Assembly (NCBI RefSeq): GCF_000684975.1
Contig: NZ_BAXZ01000001.1
Location: 174,471-238,470 of the forward strand
DNA: 64,000 nt
Direction: 5' to 3'
From: Paraburkholderia acidipaludis NBRC 101816
GTDB taxonomy: Bacteria > Pseudomonadota > Gammaproteobacteria > Burkholderiales > Burkholderiaceae
Of this stretch, positions 16,482 through 27,573 are shown piece by piece. Under the pieces are notes generated by a model. The model made no database searches. It saw only the letters and a list, made by a program, of their open reading frames with translations, and had not been told where the DNA came from. The stretch's first letter is position 1; each line of letters begins with the position of its first letter. The position numbers and the translations under genes are program-made.

Positions 16482-17876
16482 TTACTGGATCTTCTTGGCC
16501 TTTTCGAAGGCTTCGTCGATCGTGCCGACCATGTAGAACGCTTGCTCCGGCAGGTGATCGCACTCGCCGTCGACGATCATCTTGAAGCCGCGGATGGTTT
16601 CCTTGAGCGGCACGTACTTGCCCGGCGAGCCCGTGAACACTTCCGCGACGTGGAACGGCTGCGAGAGGAAACGCTGGATCTTGCGCGCGCGGGCAACGGC
16701 CAGCTTGTCTTCCGGCGACAGTTCGTCCATGCCCAGAATCGCGATGATGTCGCGCAGTTCCTTGTAGCGCTGGAGCGTCTGCTGCACGCGGCGCGTGATC
16801 GAGTAGTGCTCTTCGCCGATCACGTTCGGGTCGATCTGGCGCGAGGTCGAATCGAGCGGGTCCACCGCGGGGTAGATACCGAGCGAAGCGATGTCACGCG
16901 AGAGAACAACCGTTGCGTCCAGGTGGCCGAAGGTCGTAGCCGGCGACGGGTCCGTCAAGTCGTCCGCAGGAACGTACACGGCCTGAACCGAGGTAATCGA
17001 GCCCTTCTTGGTCGACGTGATGCGCTCTTGCAGCTTGCCCATTTCTTCTGCCAGCGTCGGCTGGTAACCCACAGCCGACGGCATACGGCCGAGCAGTGCC
17101 GACACTTCGGTGCCAGCCAGCGTGAAACGGTAGATGTTGTCGACGAAGAACAGCACGTCGAGGCCTTCGTCACGGAAGTACTCGGCCATCGTGAGGCCCG
17201 TCAGCGCGACGCGCAGACGGTTGCCCGGCGGCTCGTTCATCTGGCCGTACACCAGCGCGACCTTGTCGAGAACGTTCGAGTCCTTCATTTCGTGGTAGAA
17301 GTCGTTGCCCTCACGGGTACGCTCGCCCACGCCCGCGAACACGGAATAACCGCCGTGCTCCTTCGCGATGTTGTTGATGAGCTCCATCATGTTGACGGTC
17401 TTGCCCACGCCCGCACCGCCGAACAGACCCACCTTGCCGCCCTTGGCGAACGGGCAGATCAGGTCGATCACCTTGATGCCGGTTTCGAGCAGTTCGGCCG
17501 AAGGCGACAGCTCGTCGAACGCCGGGGCGTTCTGGTGGATCGCGCGCGTCGTTTCGCTGACGATCGGGCCCGCTTCGTCGATCGGGCGGCCGAGCACGTC
17601 CATGATGCGGCCGAGCGTCGGCTTGCCGACCGGCACGCTGATGGGCTTGCCCGTATTCTTCACCACGGTGCCGCGGCGCAGACCGTCCGACGCACCCAGA
17701 CAGATGGTGCGCACGACGCCGTCGCCAAGCTGCTGCTGCACTTCGAGGGTCAGTTCCGTGCCTTCGAGAATCAGTGCGTCGTAGATCTTCGGCATGTGCT
17801 CACGCGGGAACTCCACGTCGATCACGGCGCCGATGCACTGTACGATCTTGCCTTCCGGCAAAGCAGTTGTACTCAT
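16482..17876 (-). CDS. atpD: ATP synthase beta subunit
   Basis: The 464-residue catalytic subunit of F1. The P-loop GGAGVGKTVNMMELINN and the catalytic glutamate region GVGERTREGND are present, as is the rotor-facing ALVYGQMNEPPGNR. I chose the ATG at 17876 (STTALPEGKIVQ), preceded by AAAGGAAAA. An in-frame TTG 5 codons upstream overlaps that ribosome-binding site and is unlikely. It lies between atpG and atpC in the standard order. Confidence 0.99.
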   Translation of the reverse strand: MSTTALPEGKIVQCIGAVIDVEFPREHMPKIYDALILEGTELTLEVQQQLGDGVVRTICLGASDGLRRGTVVKNTGKPISVPVGKPTLGRIMDVLGRPIDEAGPIVSETTRAIHQNAPAFDELSPSAELLETGIKVIDLICPFAKGGKVGLFGGAGVGKTVNMMELINNIAKEHGGYSVFAGVGERTREGNDFYHEMKDSNVLDKVALVYGQMNEPPGNRLRVALTGLTMAEYFRDEGLDVLFFVDNIYRFTLAGTEVSALLGRMPSAVGYQPTLAEEMGKLQERITSTKKGSITSVQAVYVPADDLTDPSPATTFGHLDATVVLSRDIASLGIYPAVDPLDSTSRQIDPNVIGEEHYSITRRVQQTLQRYKELRDIIAILGMDELSPEDKLAVARARKIQRFLSQPFHVAEVFTGSPGKYVPLKETIRGFKMIVDGECDHLPEQAFYMVGTIDEAFEKAKKIQ

Positions 17877-17946
17877 CGATTTTCCTTTCAATACCTGAAT
17901 TCTTCAGTCGCGCAAAGGCGCACTCTCGAGCCAAGTTCCGGTCCGC

Positions 17947-18828
17947 TTACACAGCGGCGGCGCCGCTGACGATCTCCGACAATTCCTTCGTGATCGCGGC
18001 CTGCCGGCTCTTGTTGTACGACAGCTGCAGTTCGCTGATCACCGTCTTCGCGTTGTCCGAGGCGGCCTTCATCGCCACCATGCGCGCCGACTGTTCCGAC
18101 GCCATGTTTTCCGCGACTGCCTGGTACACCAGCGCTTCAACGTAACGCACGAGCAGCTCGTCCACGACCAGCTGCGCATCCGGCTCGTAGATGTAATCCC
18201 ACGACGCTTTCGGCGTGCCGTCGTCGGCGCTGGCGTCGAAGTCCTCCGCCGACAGCGGCAGCAGTTGCTCGATCACCGCCTCCTGCTTCATCGTGTTGAC
18301 GAAGCGCGTGTAAGCGAGATAGACCGCCGACAGCTTGCCTTCCGAATACAGATCGAGCTGCGCCTTCACGGCGCCGATCAGCTTCTCGAGGTGCGGCGTA
18401 TCGCCGAGCTGCACCGACTGCGACACCACCTTCGCGCCGAAACGATTCAGGAAACCGAGGCCCTTGCTACCGATTGCGGTGGCTTCGACCTTCGTGCCCT
18501 TCTCGTCCAGCTCCTTGAACTTCTGCAGCGTCGCGCGCAGCACGTTGGTATTCATGCCGCCGCACAGACCCTTGTCGGTCGTGACGAGGATGAGACCGGC
18601 AGTCCCGGCGCCTTCGTTCAGCATCATGAACGGATGGCGGTACTCCAGGTTTGCACGGCTCATGTGCGCGGCGATGGCGCGGACCTTGTCGGCATACGGA
18701 CGAGCCGCGCGCATGCGTTCCTGGGCGCGGCGCATCTTCGACGCGGCCACCATCTCCATCGCCTTGGTGATCTTGCGCGTGTTCTGCACGCTCTTGATCT
18801 TGCCGCGAATTTCCTTCATTCCAGCCAT
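17947..18828 (-). CDS. atpG: ATP synthase gamma subunit
   Basis: The 293-residue central rotor shaft of F1. Conserved termini are visible: N-terminal AGMKEIRGKIKSVQNTRKIT and C-terminal LSYNKSRQAAITKELSEIV. AAAGGAG lies 7 nt before the ATG. Standard operon position between atpA and atpD. Confidence 0.99.
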   Translation of the reverse strand: MAGMKEIRGKIKSVQNTRKITKAMEMVAASKMRRAQERMRAARPYADKVRAIAAHMSRANLEYRHPFMMLNEGAGTAGLILVTTDKGLCGGMNTNVLRATLQKFKELDEKGTKVEATAIGSKGLGFLNRFGAKVVSQSVQLGDTPHLEKLIGAVKAQLDLYSEGKLSAVYLAYTRFVNTMKQEAVIEQLLPLSAEDFDASADDGTPKASWDYIYEPDAQLVVDELLVRYVEALVYQAVAENMASEQSARMVAMKAASDNAKTVISELQLSYNKSRQAAITKELSEIVSGAAAV

Positions 18829-18912
18829 AACTTGCTCCTTTGTCGACCCGAGTTAGCGCTTTAGCGCTTACTCGGATCCCAGTCCGTTTATCGTCGTCGA
18901 TTCCCGGACGGA

Positions 18913-20454
<1,542 letters not shown>

Positions 20455-20513
20455 TATTCGCTCCTGATGTTCAATTCTGTTGCGTGCCAGCCGCTGCTGC
20501 GTGCAATCGATGC

Positions 20514-21053
20514 TCAGGCGGCCAGTGCCGCTTGCATCCTGGCGAGCCGCGCGCGGACCGAGGTGTCGAGCACTTCGTCGCCGACCGTGACGCGCACGCC
20601 ACCGATGAGCGACTTGTCGACCTCGACGGAAGGCTTCAGCTTGCGTTTGAACTTGTGTTCGAGACTGGCGACGAGGTCGCTCAACTGTGCGCCTTCAAGC
20701 GGAAACGCGCTGACGATCAATGCGTCGGCTGCGCCCTCTTTGGCGTTCTTGAGCGATTCGAACTGCTCGTGAATCTGCGGCAGCAGCTCCAGGCGATGGC
20801 CTGCGACCAGCATCTGCACGAGGTTCTTCGCCTCGGCGCTGTCCTTCAGCGGCGACTTCACCGCCGACAGCAGCAGATCGACGACCTGGGCGTGGCTCAC
20901 CTTCGGGCTCGACGCGATCGACAGCACCTCGGGCAAAGCCGCAACCTGCGCCAGCTCGCCGACGAGCGAGGACCAGGCTGCGACGTCACCCGCTTCGGCC
21001 ACACCGAACAGGGCTTCCGCGTACGGGCGGGCGATGGTTGCAAGTTCGGCCAT
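20514..21053 (-). CDS. atpH: ATP synthase delta subunit
   Basis: The 179-residue delta subunit at the top of the peripheral stalk, joining the b dimer to F1. It begins AELATIARPYAEALFGVA, as in betaproteobacteria, and ends with the conserved region GGVRVTVGDEVLDTSVRARL. Only 2 bp separate it from atpF, so the two are translationally linked. Confidence 0.98.
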   Translation of the reverse strand: MAELATIARPYAEALFGVAEAGDVAAWSSLVGELAQVAALPEVLSIASSPKVSHAQVVDLLLSAVKSPLKDSAEAKNLVQMLVAGHRLELLPQIHEQFESLKNAKEGAADALIVSAFPLEGAQLSDLVASLEHKFKRKLKPSVEVDKSLIGGVRVTVGDEVLDTSVRARLARMQAALAA

Positions 21054-21055
21054 GA

Positions 21056-21526
21056 TCAGAGCTCGGCTTTGAGTTGATTCAGCAGGTCGGCATGGGCCGT
21101 CTGGTCGACTTCGCGCTTCAGGATCTGCTCGGCGCCCTGGACGGCGAGTGCGGCGACTTCCGCGCGCAGTCCTTCGCGCGCCTTGATGACCTGCTGCTCG
21201 GCGTCGGCCTTTGCCTGGGCGACGATACGCGACGCTTCCGCGTGCGCCTGGGCCTTGATTTCCTCGGCGATTGCCTGCGCGCGCTTTTCGGCTTCGGCGA
21301 TCCGGTGCTGGCCTTCAACACGGGCCTGCGCGAGATCCTGCTCGACGCGCTTGTGCGCCGCCGCCAGTTCCTCTTGCCCCTTTTCGGCTGCCGACAGACC
21401 GTCGGCAATCTTCTTCGAGCGCTCGTCGAGTGCGTTGACCATCGGCGGCCACACGAACTTCATCGTGAACCACGCGAGGATCAGGAACACGATCAATTGC
21501 GCAAACAGGGTTGCGTTGAGATTCAC
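21056..21526 (-). CDS. atpF: ATP synthase b subunit
   Basis: The 156-residue membrane-anchored b subunit of the peripheral stalk. There is one N-terminal membrane helix (NATLFAQLIVFLILAWFTM), then a long charged coiled coil rich in Ala, Glu and Lys. I chose the GTG at 21526, preceded by GGAAGGAAA, which gives exactly the usual 156 residues and the usual N-terminus NLNATLFAQ. An upstream ATG adds five codons and overlaps the ribosome-binding site. Confidence 0.97.
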   Translation of the reverse strand: MNLNATLFAQLIVFLILAWFTMKFVWPPMVNALDERSKKIADGLSAAEKGQEELAAAHKRVEQDLAQARVEGQHRIAEAEKRAQAIAEEIKAQAHAEASRIVAQAKADAEQQVIKAREGLRAEVAALAVQGAEQILKREVDQTAHADLLNQLKAEL

Positions 21527-21722
21527 GGTGTTTCCTTCCAAACGTTGCTATAGAGATGCCCGGCAATCGGTGGCCGGATCCAGCGGATCGCAACCCCGGG
21601 GCCGAGCATCCCGTCACTGGCCCCGCGCCGGGCCCGACTCAGTTGGCAAACTCCTCGCCGGAGTCGCTTGCACTATTCGCTGCCAATCTCAGTATGGGCG
21701 AGGCGCGGTCATCCAGGGAAAC

Positions 21723-22013
21723 TTATCCCGCGATCTTCGACAACAGCGGGTTGGCGAACGCGAACAGCATGGCGATACCCACACCGATCAGGAATGCCGC
21801 GTCGATCAGGCCAACCAGCAGGAACATCTTCGTTTGCAGCGGGTTCATCAGTTCGGGCTGGCGCGCGCAAGCCTCGATGTACTTGCCGCCCATCATGCCG
21901 ATACCGATACATGCGCCACAAGCGCCGAGACCGATGATGATGCCGATGCCGATGGCGGTCGGCCCCTGGATGAGAGCGGTCAGAGCGTGGATGTTGGCGA
22001 GCAAATCTTGCAT
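21723..22013 (-). CDS. atpE: ATP synthase c subunit
   Basis: A 96-residue hairpin of two membrane helices that forms the proton-driven c ring. The polar loop is ARQPELMNP and the ion-binding carboxylate is the Asp in GLIDAAFLIGVG, indicating H+ rather than Na+ coupling by the lack of the usual Na+ site residues (inference). GAGG lies 7 nt before the ATG. The 196 bp gap before atpF is wider than others in this operon. Confidence 0.98.
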   Translation of the reverse strand: MQDLLANIHALTALIQGPTAIGIGIIIGLGACGACIGIGMMGGKYIEACARQPELMNPLQTKMFLLVGLIDAAFLIGVGIAMLFAFANPLLSKIAG

Positions 22014-22126
22014 GATTATTCCTCTGAAAAAGACTTGATTACTTGATTTAAAAAAACCGGAAAAACAATTTGAAACCGGTAAAGCGAGACCCTAAGCACA
22101 AATCTGGTGTTCCGGATGGCGCGAGC

Positions 22127-22975
22127 TCAGTGCTTGTCGTGCGCCTGACCCAGATAGACCAGCGTCAACATCATGAAGATGAACGCCTGCAGCAGCACGA
22201 TCAGGATGTGGAAGATCGCCCAGACGCTGCCCGCGATCACATGTCCGATAAAGCCGAGCACACCGAAATCGAGGCCGAAACTCCACATGCCGCCGAGGAG
22301 TGCGATCAGCAGGAACAGCAGTTCGCCGGCGTACATGTTGCCGAACAGCCGCATGCCGAGCGAAACCGTCTTGGCCACGTATTCGATGATGTTCAGCGCG
22401 AGATTGGGAATCCAGAGCAGCGGATGGGCGCCGAACGGCGCCGTGATCAGCTCGTGCAGCCAGCCGCCCAGGCCCTTGATCTTGATGCTGTAGTAGAGCA
22501 TCAGAATGAAGATGCCGAGCGCCATCCCGAAGGTCGCGTTGACGTCGGCGGTCGGCACGATCCGCTGGTGCGGAATCGCCGAAGAGAGGCCGAGCAGACC
22601 AATGACACGGCCGGCCAGGTCGACCGGCAAGAGGTCGAGCGAATTCATCAGGGCAACCCAGATGAAAACGGTCAGTGCCAGCGGTGCGATGAAGGTGCGG
22701 CTGCCGTGGATCATGCTCTTGGCCTGATCCTCGACCATCTCGACCAGCCACTCGATCGCGCATTGAAAACGCGACGGCACGCCCGACGTTGCCTTGCGCG
22801 CGGCCAGCCACAGAATGAGAATGGTCAGGAGACCGGTCAGTATCGACCAGAACAGCGTGTCGTAATTGATGATGGAGAAGTCGACGACGCTCGATTGCGG
22901 CTTGCTCGAGAAGAACGTCAGGTGGTGCGTGATGTATTCCGCGGGTTCGAGCAGGTGCGATTCGCTTGCTGCCAT
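22127..22975 (-). CDS. atpB: ATP synthase a subunit
   Basis: The 282-residue membrane subunit that forms the proton half-channels beside the c ring. The essential arginine helix is seen in SLGMRLFGNMYAGELLFLLIALLG. I chose the ATG at 22975 (AASESHLLEPAEYITHHL), with AGGTG about 9 nt upstream. A GTG four codons earlier overlaps that signal. It is the second gene of the operon, after atpI. Confidence 0.98.
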   Translation of the reverse strand: MAASESHLLEPAEYITHHLTFFSSKPQSSVVDFSIINYDTLFWSILTGLLTILILWLAARKATSGVPSRFQCAIEWLVEMVEDQAKSMIHGSRTFIAPLALTVFIWVALMNSLDLLPVDLAGRVIGLLGLSSAIPHQRIVPTADVNATFGMALGIFILMLYYSIKIKGLGGWLHELITAPFGAHPLLWIPNLALNIIEYVAKTVSLGMRLFGNMYAGELLFLLIALLGGMWSFGLDFGVLGFIGHVIAGSVWAIFHILIVLLQAFIFMMLTLVYLGQAHDKH

Positions 22976-23085
22976 TTTTTCAGACACCTTAGCAATATTA
23001 AAATACGTTTGGTCTGCCGCCCTCGGTCCATCGGCACGCCGGCCGCCAGGGCGCGCGCACGATTACCGAACTCGACAGACACTGA

Positions 23086-23610
23086 TCAAAACGCCAGCGC
23101 GACCCAATACGCCTTGAGTCCCACCAGGTAGGCCGCCAACATCGGCAACCAGCGCACCTCATGATACGTCTCGCCGATAGCGACGAAGAGCGCCAGCGTG
23201 ATGCCGGCCTTGAGCGCCTCGCCCGCCACCAGTGCCATCCTGGAACGGCCTCCTGAGCGCTTCAGGTACAGCGCGAACAGGCCGCCCGGAACCCAGCACG
23301 CGGCGCCGCCCAGCAAGGCCGACAATGCGGCATGCGTGGACCGGTCAAAAAACAGCCAGACGATGAGCGCCACCAACAACGACACAGCTATTTGTGCTGC
23401 CACGACCCGCAGCGGCGTTACACGCGACGGACGATCCACTTTCGGGCCGAACAACTTCCTGGCTTCATCCCGCGTAAGTGGCGTAATTGTATTTTCTTGC
23501 TCGATGTCCCAATCATCCCGAGGGGATGATGTCCGAACGTTGGAGCGCTGCTGCGCCCCCCGCGGAGCTGGCGCCTCGGACGGCGACAGGTCAGGCGATT
23601 TGCGCATCAT
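23086..23610 (-). CDS. atpI: ATP synthase subunit I
   Basis: A 174-residue small membrane protein that assists c-ring assembly and is not part of the finished enzyme. About 75 hydrophilic N-terminal residues (Pro- and Ser-rich) precede four membrane segments. AAGGA lies shortly upstream of two tandem ATGs (23610 and 23607), either of which may be used. It is the first gene of the atp operon, and its long polar N-terminus is typical of Burkholderiaceae. Confidence 0.9.
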   Translation of the reverse strand: MMRKSPDLSPSEAPAPRGAQQRSNVRTSSPRDDWDIEQENTITPLTRDEARKLFGPKVDRPSRVTPLRVVAAQIAVSLLVALIVWLFFDRSTHAALSALLGGAACWVPGGLFALYLKRSGGRSRMALVAGEALKAGITLALFVAIGETYHEVRWLPMLAAYLVGLKAYWVALAF

Positions 23611-23678
23611 GCAGATCCTTGGTCCGGCCTACGCCTTACACAAGGCCTTCAGGCGCATCAAACTGTCAATCCGGCCAG

Positions 23679-23707
23679 ATTGTAAGCGATAGTGGCAGGT
23701 GATTCAA
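23679..23707 (-). promoter_or_regulatory. Predicted sigma-70 promoter of the atp operon
   Basis: On the minus strand TTGAAT (23702-23707) is followed after exactly 17 bp by TACAAT (23679-23684), about 70 bp upstream of the atpI start. Both hexamers differ little from consensus. It is the best promoter in this gap. Confidence 0.65.
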
Positions 23708-23887
23708 GATTTTAGGTCGCTCTGTAACGCCTGTGAAACAGCACATCATGATGCGAAAAAGCGGCTTTTTCGAGGGGAGAAAACGACGACTGTAAGGTTG
23801 TCGCATACGCCTGAAAATGCGGCGTAGATCAATCGATGTCGAGGCAAATGTTAAGGCAGGCGTCGAACCGGATATCGGCGCAGAGAT

Positions 23888-23911
23888 CGGCACACATCGC
23901 GGCACACATCG
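23888..23911. repeat. 12 bp tandem duplication
   Basis: CGGCACACATCG is repeated directly at 23888-23899 and 23900-23911. A third, degenerate copy may lie just before it. Confidence 0.6.
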
Positions 23912-23953
23912 GCCCGATGAAAAGGCGTCGTGCCAATGCGCCCGGACACCGGA

Positions 23954-25111
23954 TCAAAGATGCAGCAGCAGCCAGCCGCCCGCTACGCCGCCGAGCAGCC
24001 AGAACGGTACGGAGTAAAGGTGAAACGGCAGCCACATGCCGCGCTCTTTGGCGAGCCGCACGGCAATCAGATTGGCGAGCGAGCCGATCGCGAATCCGAA
24101 GCCCCCCACGCTCACCCCGAAAGCCAGTGCGCGCCAGTCGTGGGTGAAGCCCGCGAGCACGATGGCGGCCGGAACATTACTGATGACCTGCGACAGCACG
24201 GCTCCTGCGACATATCCGCGCAGCGGCGTCTCCAATGCGAGGCCACCGAGCAAGCCGTGAATCCACGGCAATGCGGCAGCGCTGCGCAAGACGATGAACA
24301 TCAGCACGAAGATGCAAAGCAGCAGCCAGTCGATCTTCAACAGGACGCGCGGGCGCCAGACCAGAAAGCCCGCGGCGACGCCCGCGAGTGCGATGCCGGC
24401 GTGGTGCGCATCGGCAAGCAGCACGAACGCGATGAAGAGCAATCCGGCAACGCTGGCGAGCGGGCGATCGACCGGATGCGGTTCGGTGTCGGTCGAAAGA
24501 TCGAGCGGCCGGGATTTGAAGGAGAACGCGGCGAGCACGAGCAGCATCGCCATCAACATGACGCACAGCGGCGCCAGCGCAGCGACGAAGCGGCCGAACG
24601 AAACGCCGCTCACCTGCCAGAGAAACAGGTTCTGCGGATTGCCGAGCGGGGTCAGCACCGAGCCAGCGTTCACCGCGAGCGCGACCATGATCACGAGTTG
24701 TTTGAGCGGCAACGGGGTGAGCCGGTGCAGCGAGAGCATGAGCGGCACGACCACGAACAGCGCCACGTCGTTCGTCACGATGGTGGCAAGCGCCGCGGCC
24801 AGGGCGATCAGGAACAGGGCCAGCGCGCGCTCGGAATGAATGCGCCGCACGAGGCGATGGGCCATCCACGTCAGCAGTCCTGAATATTCGATCGCTTTCG
24901 TCAGAATCAGCAGGCCCGCGAGCGTCATGACCGTCTGCCAGTCGACCAGCGCGGGCAGCGAGGTCCAGGCGCGCGGCGCGAACACCTGGAGCAGCACGAA
25001 GGCGGCAACCAGGATCGTGAGCACCGGCTCCGAAGCGGCGAGCGTGCCGATACGGCGCAGGAAGCCGTGCGTGGCGTGTCGGGTTTCGGACAAGGGCTGG
25101 CCGTCGTGCAC
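23954..25111 (-). CDS. ArsB/CitM-superfamily ion or anion permease
   Basis: A 385-residue membrane protein with about 10-11 hydrophobic segments. The motifs NDVALFVVVPLMLSL, NAGSVLTPLGNPQNLFLW and ISNVPAAIVLAGF are typical of the ion-transporter superfamily that includes ArsB, NhaD and citrate carriers. The substrate cannot be read. The gene begins 16 bp after the parB stop and runs in the same direction, so it is probably the last gene of the mnmG-rsmG-parAB unit. It has no obvious link to partitioning. Confidence 0.75.
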   Translation of the reverse strand: MHDGQPLSETRHATHGFLRRIGTLAASEPVLTILVAAFVLLQVFAPRAWTSLPALVDWQTVMTLAGLLILTKAIEYSGLLTWMAHRLVRRIHSERALALFLIALAAALATIVTNDVALFVVVPLMLSLHRLTPLPLKQLVIMVALAVNAGSVLTPLGNPQNLFLWQVSGVSFGRFVAALAPLCVMLMAMLLVLAAFSFKSRPLDLSTDTEPHPVDRPLASVAGLLFIAFVLLADAHHAGIALAGVAAGFLVWRPRVLLKIDWLLLCIFVLMFIVLRSAAALPWIHGLLGGLALETPLRGYVAGAVLSQVISNVPAAIVLAGFTHDWRALAFGVSVGGFGFAIGSLANLIAVRLAKERGMWLPFHLYSVPFWLLGGVAGGWLLLHL

Positions 25112-25127
25112 GTCTGCGGCAGACGGC

Positions 25128-26015
25128 TCAGGCTGCCGTTTCGCCGCGCAGACGCAGCAGAATGCCGTCGAGCGCGTCGAGGTCGCCGAAATCGACCGTC
25201 AACTGCCCGCGCCCTCGCCTGCCCAGCTTGATTTTCACCGTGGCGGACAGCAGGTCGGAGAGCTCCTCTTCGAGGCGCCGCGTATCGCGGCCGCCGTCGT
25301 GAGGCGCCTTCGCCTTCACCACGGGCGCGGCCTTCGTCGTGGCCGTAACGAGCTTCTCGGTCTCGCGCACCGACATCCGCTTGTTGACGACCTGGTTGGC
25401 GAGCGTGATCTGCGTCGCAGCGTCCACGGCCAGCAGCGCGCGCGCGTGGCCCATGTCGAGGTCGCCGGCGAGCAGCATGGTCTGCACCGGCGCGGCCAGA
25501 TTCAGGAGCCGCAGCAGGTTGGACACGGCACTGCGCGAGCGGCCGACGGATTCCGCCGCCTGCTCGTGCGTGAAGCGAAACTCGTCGAGCAGGCGCTGAA
25601 TGCCCTGCGCTTCTTCGAGCGGATTCAGGTCTTCGCGCTGGATATTCTCGATCAGCGCCATGGCGGCAGCGGCCTGATCCGGGACGTCCTTCACCAGCAC
25701 CGGCACCTCGGTCAGCCCCGCGAGGTGCGCCGCGCGGAAGCGCCGCTCGCCGGCGATGATCTCGTAGCGGTCGGTATCGACCGGGCGCACGAGGATGGGC
25801 TGCATCAGGCCTTGCGCGCAAATGCTCGCGGCCAGTTCCTGCAAGGCGCCCTCGTCCATGCGCGTGCGCGGCTGGTACTTGCCCGCCTGCATCTTCGTGA
25901 GCGGCAGCGTGTGGGGCGCGCCGTCGATCTTCACCGCCTCGGTGATGTCCGCGCTGCCGCCAAGCAGCGCCTCCAGTCCGCGGCCCAATCCTTTCTTTCG
26001 TGCTACTGCATTCAT
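25128..26015 (-). CDS. parB: Chromosome-partitioning protein ParB
   Basis: A 295-residue CTP-dependent clamp that loads on parS and spreads along DNA. The CTP-binding/arginine patch GERRFRAA is at residues 89-96. The helix-turn-helix for parS is HEQAAESVGRSRSAVSNLLRLL. The C-terminal dimerisation domain is complete. It sits 35 bp after parA. Cognate parS sites are 2.1 kb and 3.6 kb upstream, inside and beside mnmG. Confidence 0.98.
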   Translation of the reverse strand: MNAVARKKGLGRGLEALLGGSADITEAVKIDGAPHTLPLTKMQAGKYQPRTRMDEGALQELAASICAQGLMQPILVRPVDTDRYEIIAGERRFRAAHLAGLTEVPVLVKDVPDQAAAAMALIENIQREDLNPLEEAQGIQRLLDEFRFTHEQAAESVGRSRSAVSNLLRLLNLAAPVQTMLLAGDLDMGHARALLAVDAATQITLANQVVNKRMSVRETEKLVTATTKAAPVVKAKAPHDGGRDTRRLEEELSDLLSATVKIKLGRRGRGQLTVDFGDLDALDGILLRLRGETAA

Positions 26016-26050
26016 CGTGCTTCCTCAGTCTGCATGGGTTGCCGCGCAGG

Positions 26051-26821
26051 TCAAAGCGCGCGCACCCGCTCGATCATTTCCGCGCCGAACTGCACGTAGG
26101 CTTGTGCGCCGCGCGACGCGCGATCGAACACCACGCCCGGCAAGCCATAGCTGGGCGCCTCCGCCAGGCGCACGTTGCGCGGGATCACCGCGTCGAACAC
26201 CTTGTCGCCGAAGTGCTCTTTCAGTTGCTCGGACACCTGCTGCTGCAGCGTGATGCGCGGATCGAACATCACGCGCAAGAGGCCGATCACCTTCAGGTCG
26301 CGGTTCATGTTCGCGTGGACCTGCTTGATCGTGTTGACGAGATCGGACAGCCCTTCGAGCGCGAAGTACTCGCACTGCATCGGGATCACGACGCCATGCG
26401 CCGCGCACAGCCCGTTGAGGGTGAGCAGCGAGAGCGCCGGCGGGCAGTCGATCAGCACGAAGTCGTACTCCGCGCCGACGTGTTCGAGTGCGTTCCTCAA
26501 GCGGCGCTCGCGCTGCTCCATGGAGACGAGCTCGACTTCCGCGCCGGCCAGTTCGCGATTGGCCGGCAGCACGTCGTAGCCCACGGCTTCGGGACGCGTG
26601 CGCGCGTCGAGCACCGTCACGCCATCGACCAGCACTTCATAAACCGTGTTCTCGCAGGCGGCCTTGTCGACGCCGCTGCCCATCGTGGCGTTGCCTTGCG
26701 GGTCAAGATCGATGAGAAGGACACGCTGTCCCTGCGATGCGAGGCTCGCGGCGAGATTGACCGTTGTCGTCGTCTTGCCGACGCCGCCCTTCTGGTTCGC
26801 AACGCAGAAGATTTTTGCCAT
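26051..26821 (-). CDS. parA: Chromosome-partitioning ATPase ParA
   Basis: A 256-residue deviant Walker ATPase that binds the nucleoid and moves ParB-parS complexes. The P-loop KGGVGKTTTTVNLA with its signature lysine lies near residue 10. LIDLDPQGNATMG and FVLIDCPPALSLLTLN are also present. There is no N-terminal DNA-binding extension, so it is the chromosomal type Ib form. It lies between rsmG and parB, as in many bacteria. Confidence 0.98.
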   Translation of the reverse strand: MAKIFCVANQKGGVGKTTTTVNLAASLASQGQRVLLIDLDPQGNATMGSGVDKAACENTVYEVLVDGVTVLDARTRPEAVGYDVLPANRELAGAEVELVSMEQRERRLRNALEHVGAEYDFVLIDCPPALSLLTLNGLCAAHGVVIPMQCEYFALEGLSDLVNTIKQVHANMNRDLKVIGLLRVMFDPRITLQQQVSEQLKEHFGDKVFDAVIPRNVRLAEAPSYGLPGVVFDRASRGAQAYVQFGAEMIERVRAL

Positions 26822-26883
26822 CTTTCGTGTGTCCCTTTTACTGCCCTGGATAGTTTGCTTACGTTATCGCGCCTGTACTGCCG

Positions 26884-27573
26884 TCACGCCGGATCGACCG
26901 TCACTTCAAGAAGATGCCGCTCGGCGTCCAGCATCGGCACTTCGAGGCGGATCGTCTGCGCGACTTGCGCACCGTCCGGCAAGCGCTCGACTTCGCCGTC
27001 CGGGCGCACGCCCTTCATCGCCCAGATCGCGCCGCCGTCGGCAACGAGATGCCGGGCCAGTGTAACGAAATCGGCGAGATCCGCGAATGCCCGCGAGACG
27101 ATCAAATCGAATTTTTTCGGCACCTCGACGCCGGGCCGCAGCGACTCGACACGCCCGGTGATCACGGAGAGGTTCGTGAGGCCCAATTCGGCCTTCGCCT
27201 GCGACTGGAACGCCGTCTTCTTGTGCACGATGTCGTTCAGCGTCACGCTCCAGTCCGGCCGTGCGATCGCCAGCACGATGCCGGGCAGTCCGCCGCCCGA
27301 GCCCACGTCCAGCACCGCCGCGCTCTCGCGCGACGGCAGATGCGGCAGGATCGAGAGCGAATCGAGAATGTGCTGGATCAGCATCTGGCGCGGGTCGCGG
27401 ATCGCGGTCAGGTTGTAGACCGCGTTCCACTTCGCCAGCAGCGTCACGTAGTCGAGCAGTTGCTCGTGCTGCCGCTCGTTCAACTCGACGCCGAGCGCCT
27501 GCGCGCCCTCCTCCAGCATCCGCGCCAAGGCGTCGCGATCTGCGACGCCGGGCTGCCGCGCGCGGCCCGTCAT
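26884..27573 (-). CDS. rsmG: 16S rRNA m7G527 methyltransferase
   Basis: A 229-residue SAM-dependent enzyme that methylates G527 of 16S rRNA; its loss gives low-level streptomycin resistance in other bacteria. The SAM motif VLDVGSGGGLPGIVLAI and the conserved VSRAFADLADF are visible. The ATG at 27573 overlaps the mnmG stop in the form ATGA (27570-27573), a strong sign of translational coupling and of the correct start. Confidence 0.97.
   Translation of the reverse strand: MTGRARQPGVADRDALARMLEEGAQALGVELNERQHEQLLDYVTLLAKWNAVYNLTAIRDPRQMLIQHILDSLSILPHLPSRESAAVLDVGSGGGLPGIVLAIARPDWSVTLNDIVHKKTAFQSQAKAELGLTNLSVITGRVESLRPGVEVPKKFDLIVSRAFADLADFVTLARHLVADGGAIWAMKGVRPDGEVERLPDGAQVAQTIRLEVPMLDAERHLLEVTVDPA

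Larger units (their letters stand above)
23611..23953. other. 343 bp gap upstream of the atp operon
   Basis: No gene seen. It carries the atp promoter, a short hairpin CGAAAAAG-CGG-CTTTTTCG (23754-23772) that could end transcription of the permease gene, and a 12 bp tandem repeat (23888-23911). Confidence 0.55.
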
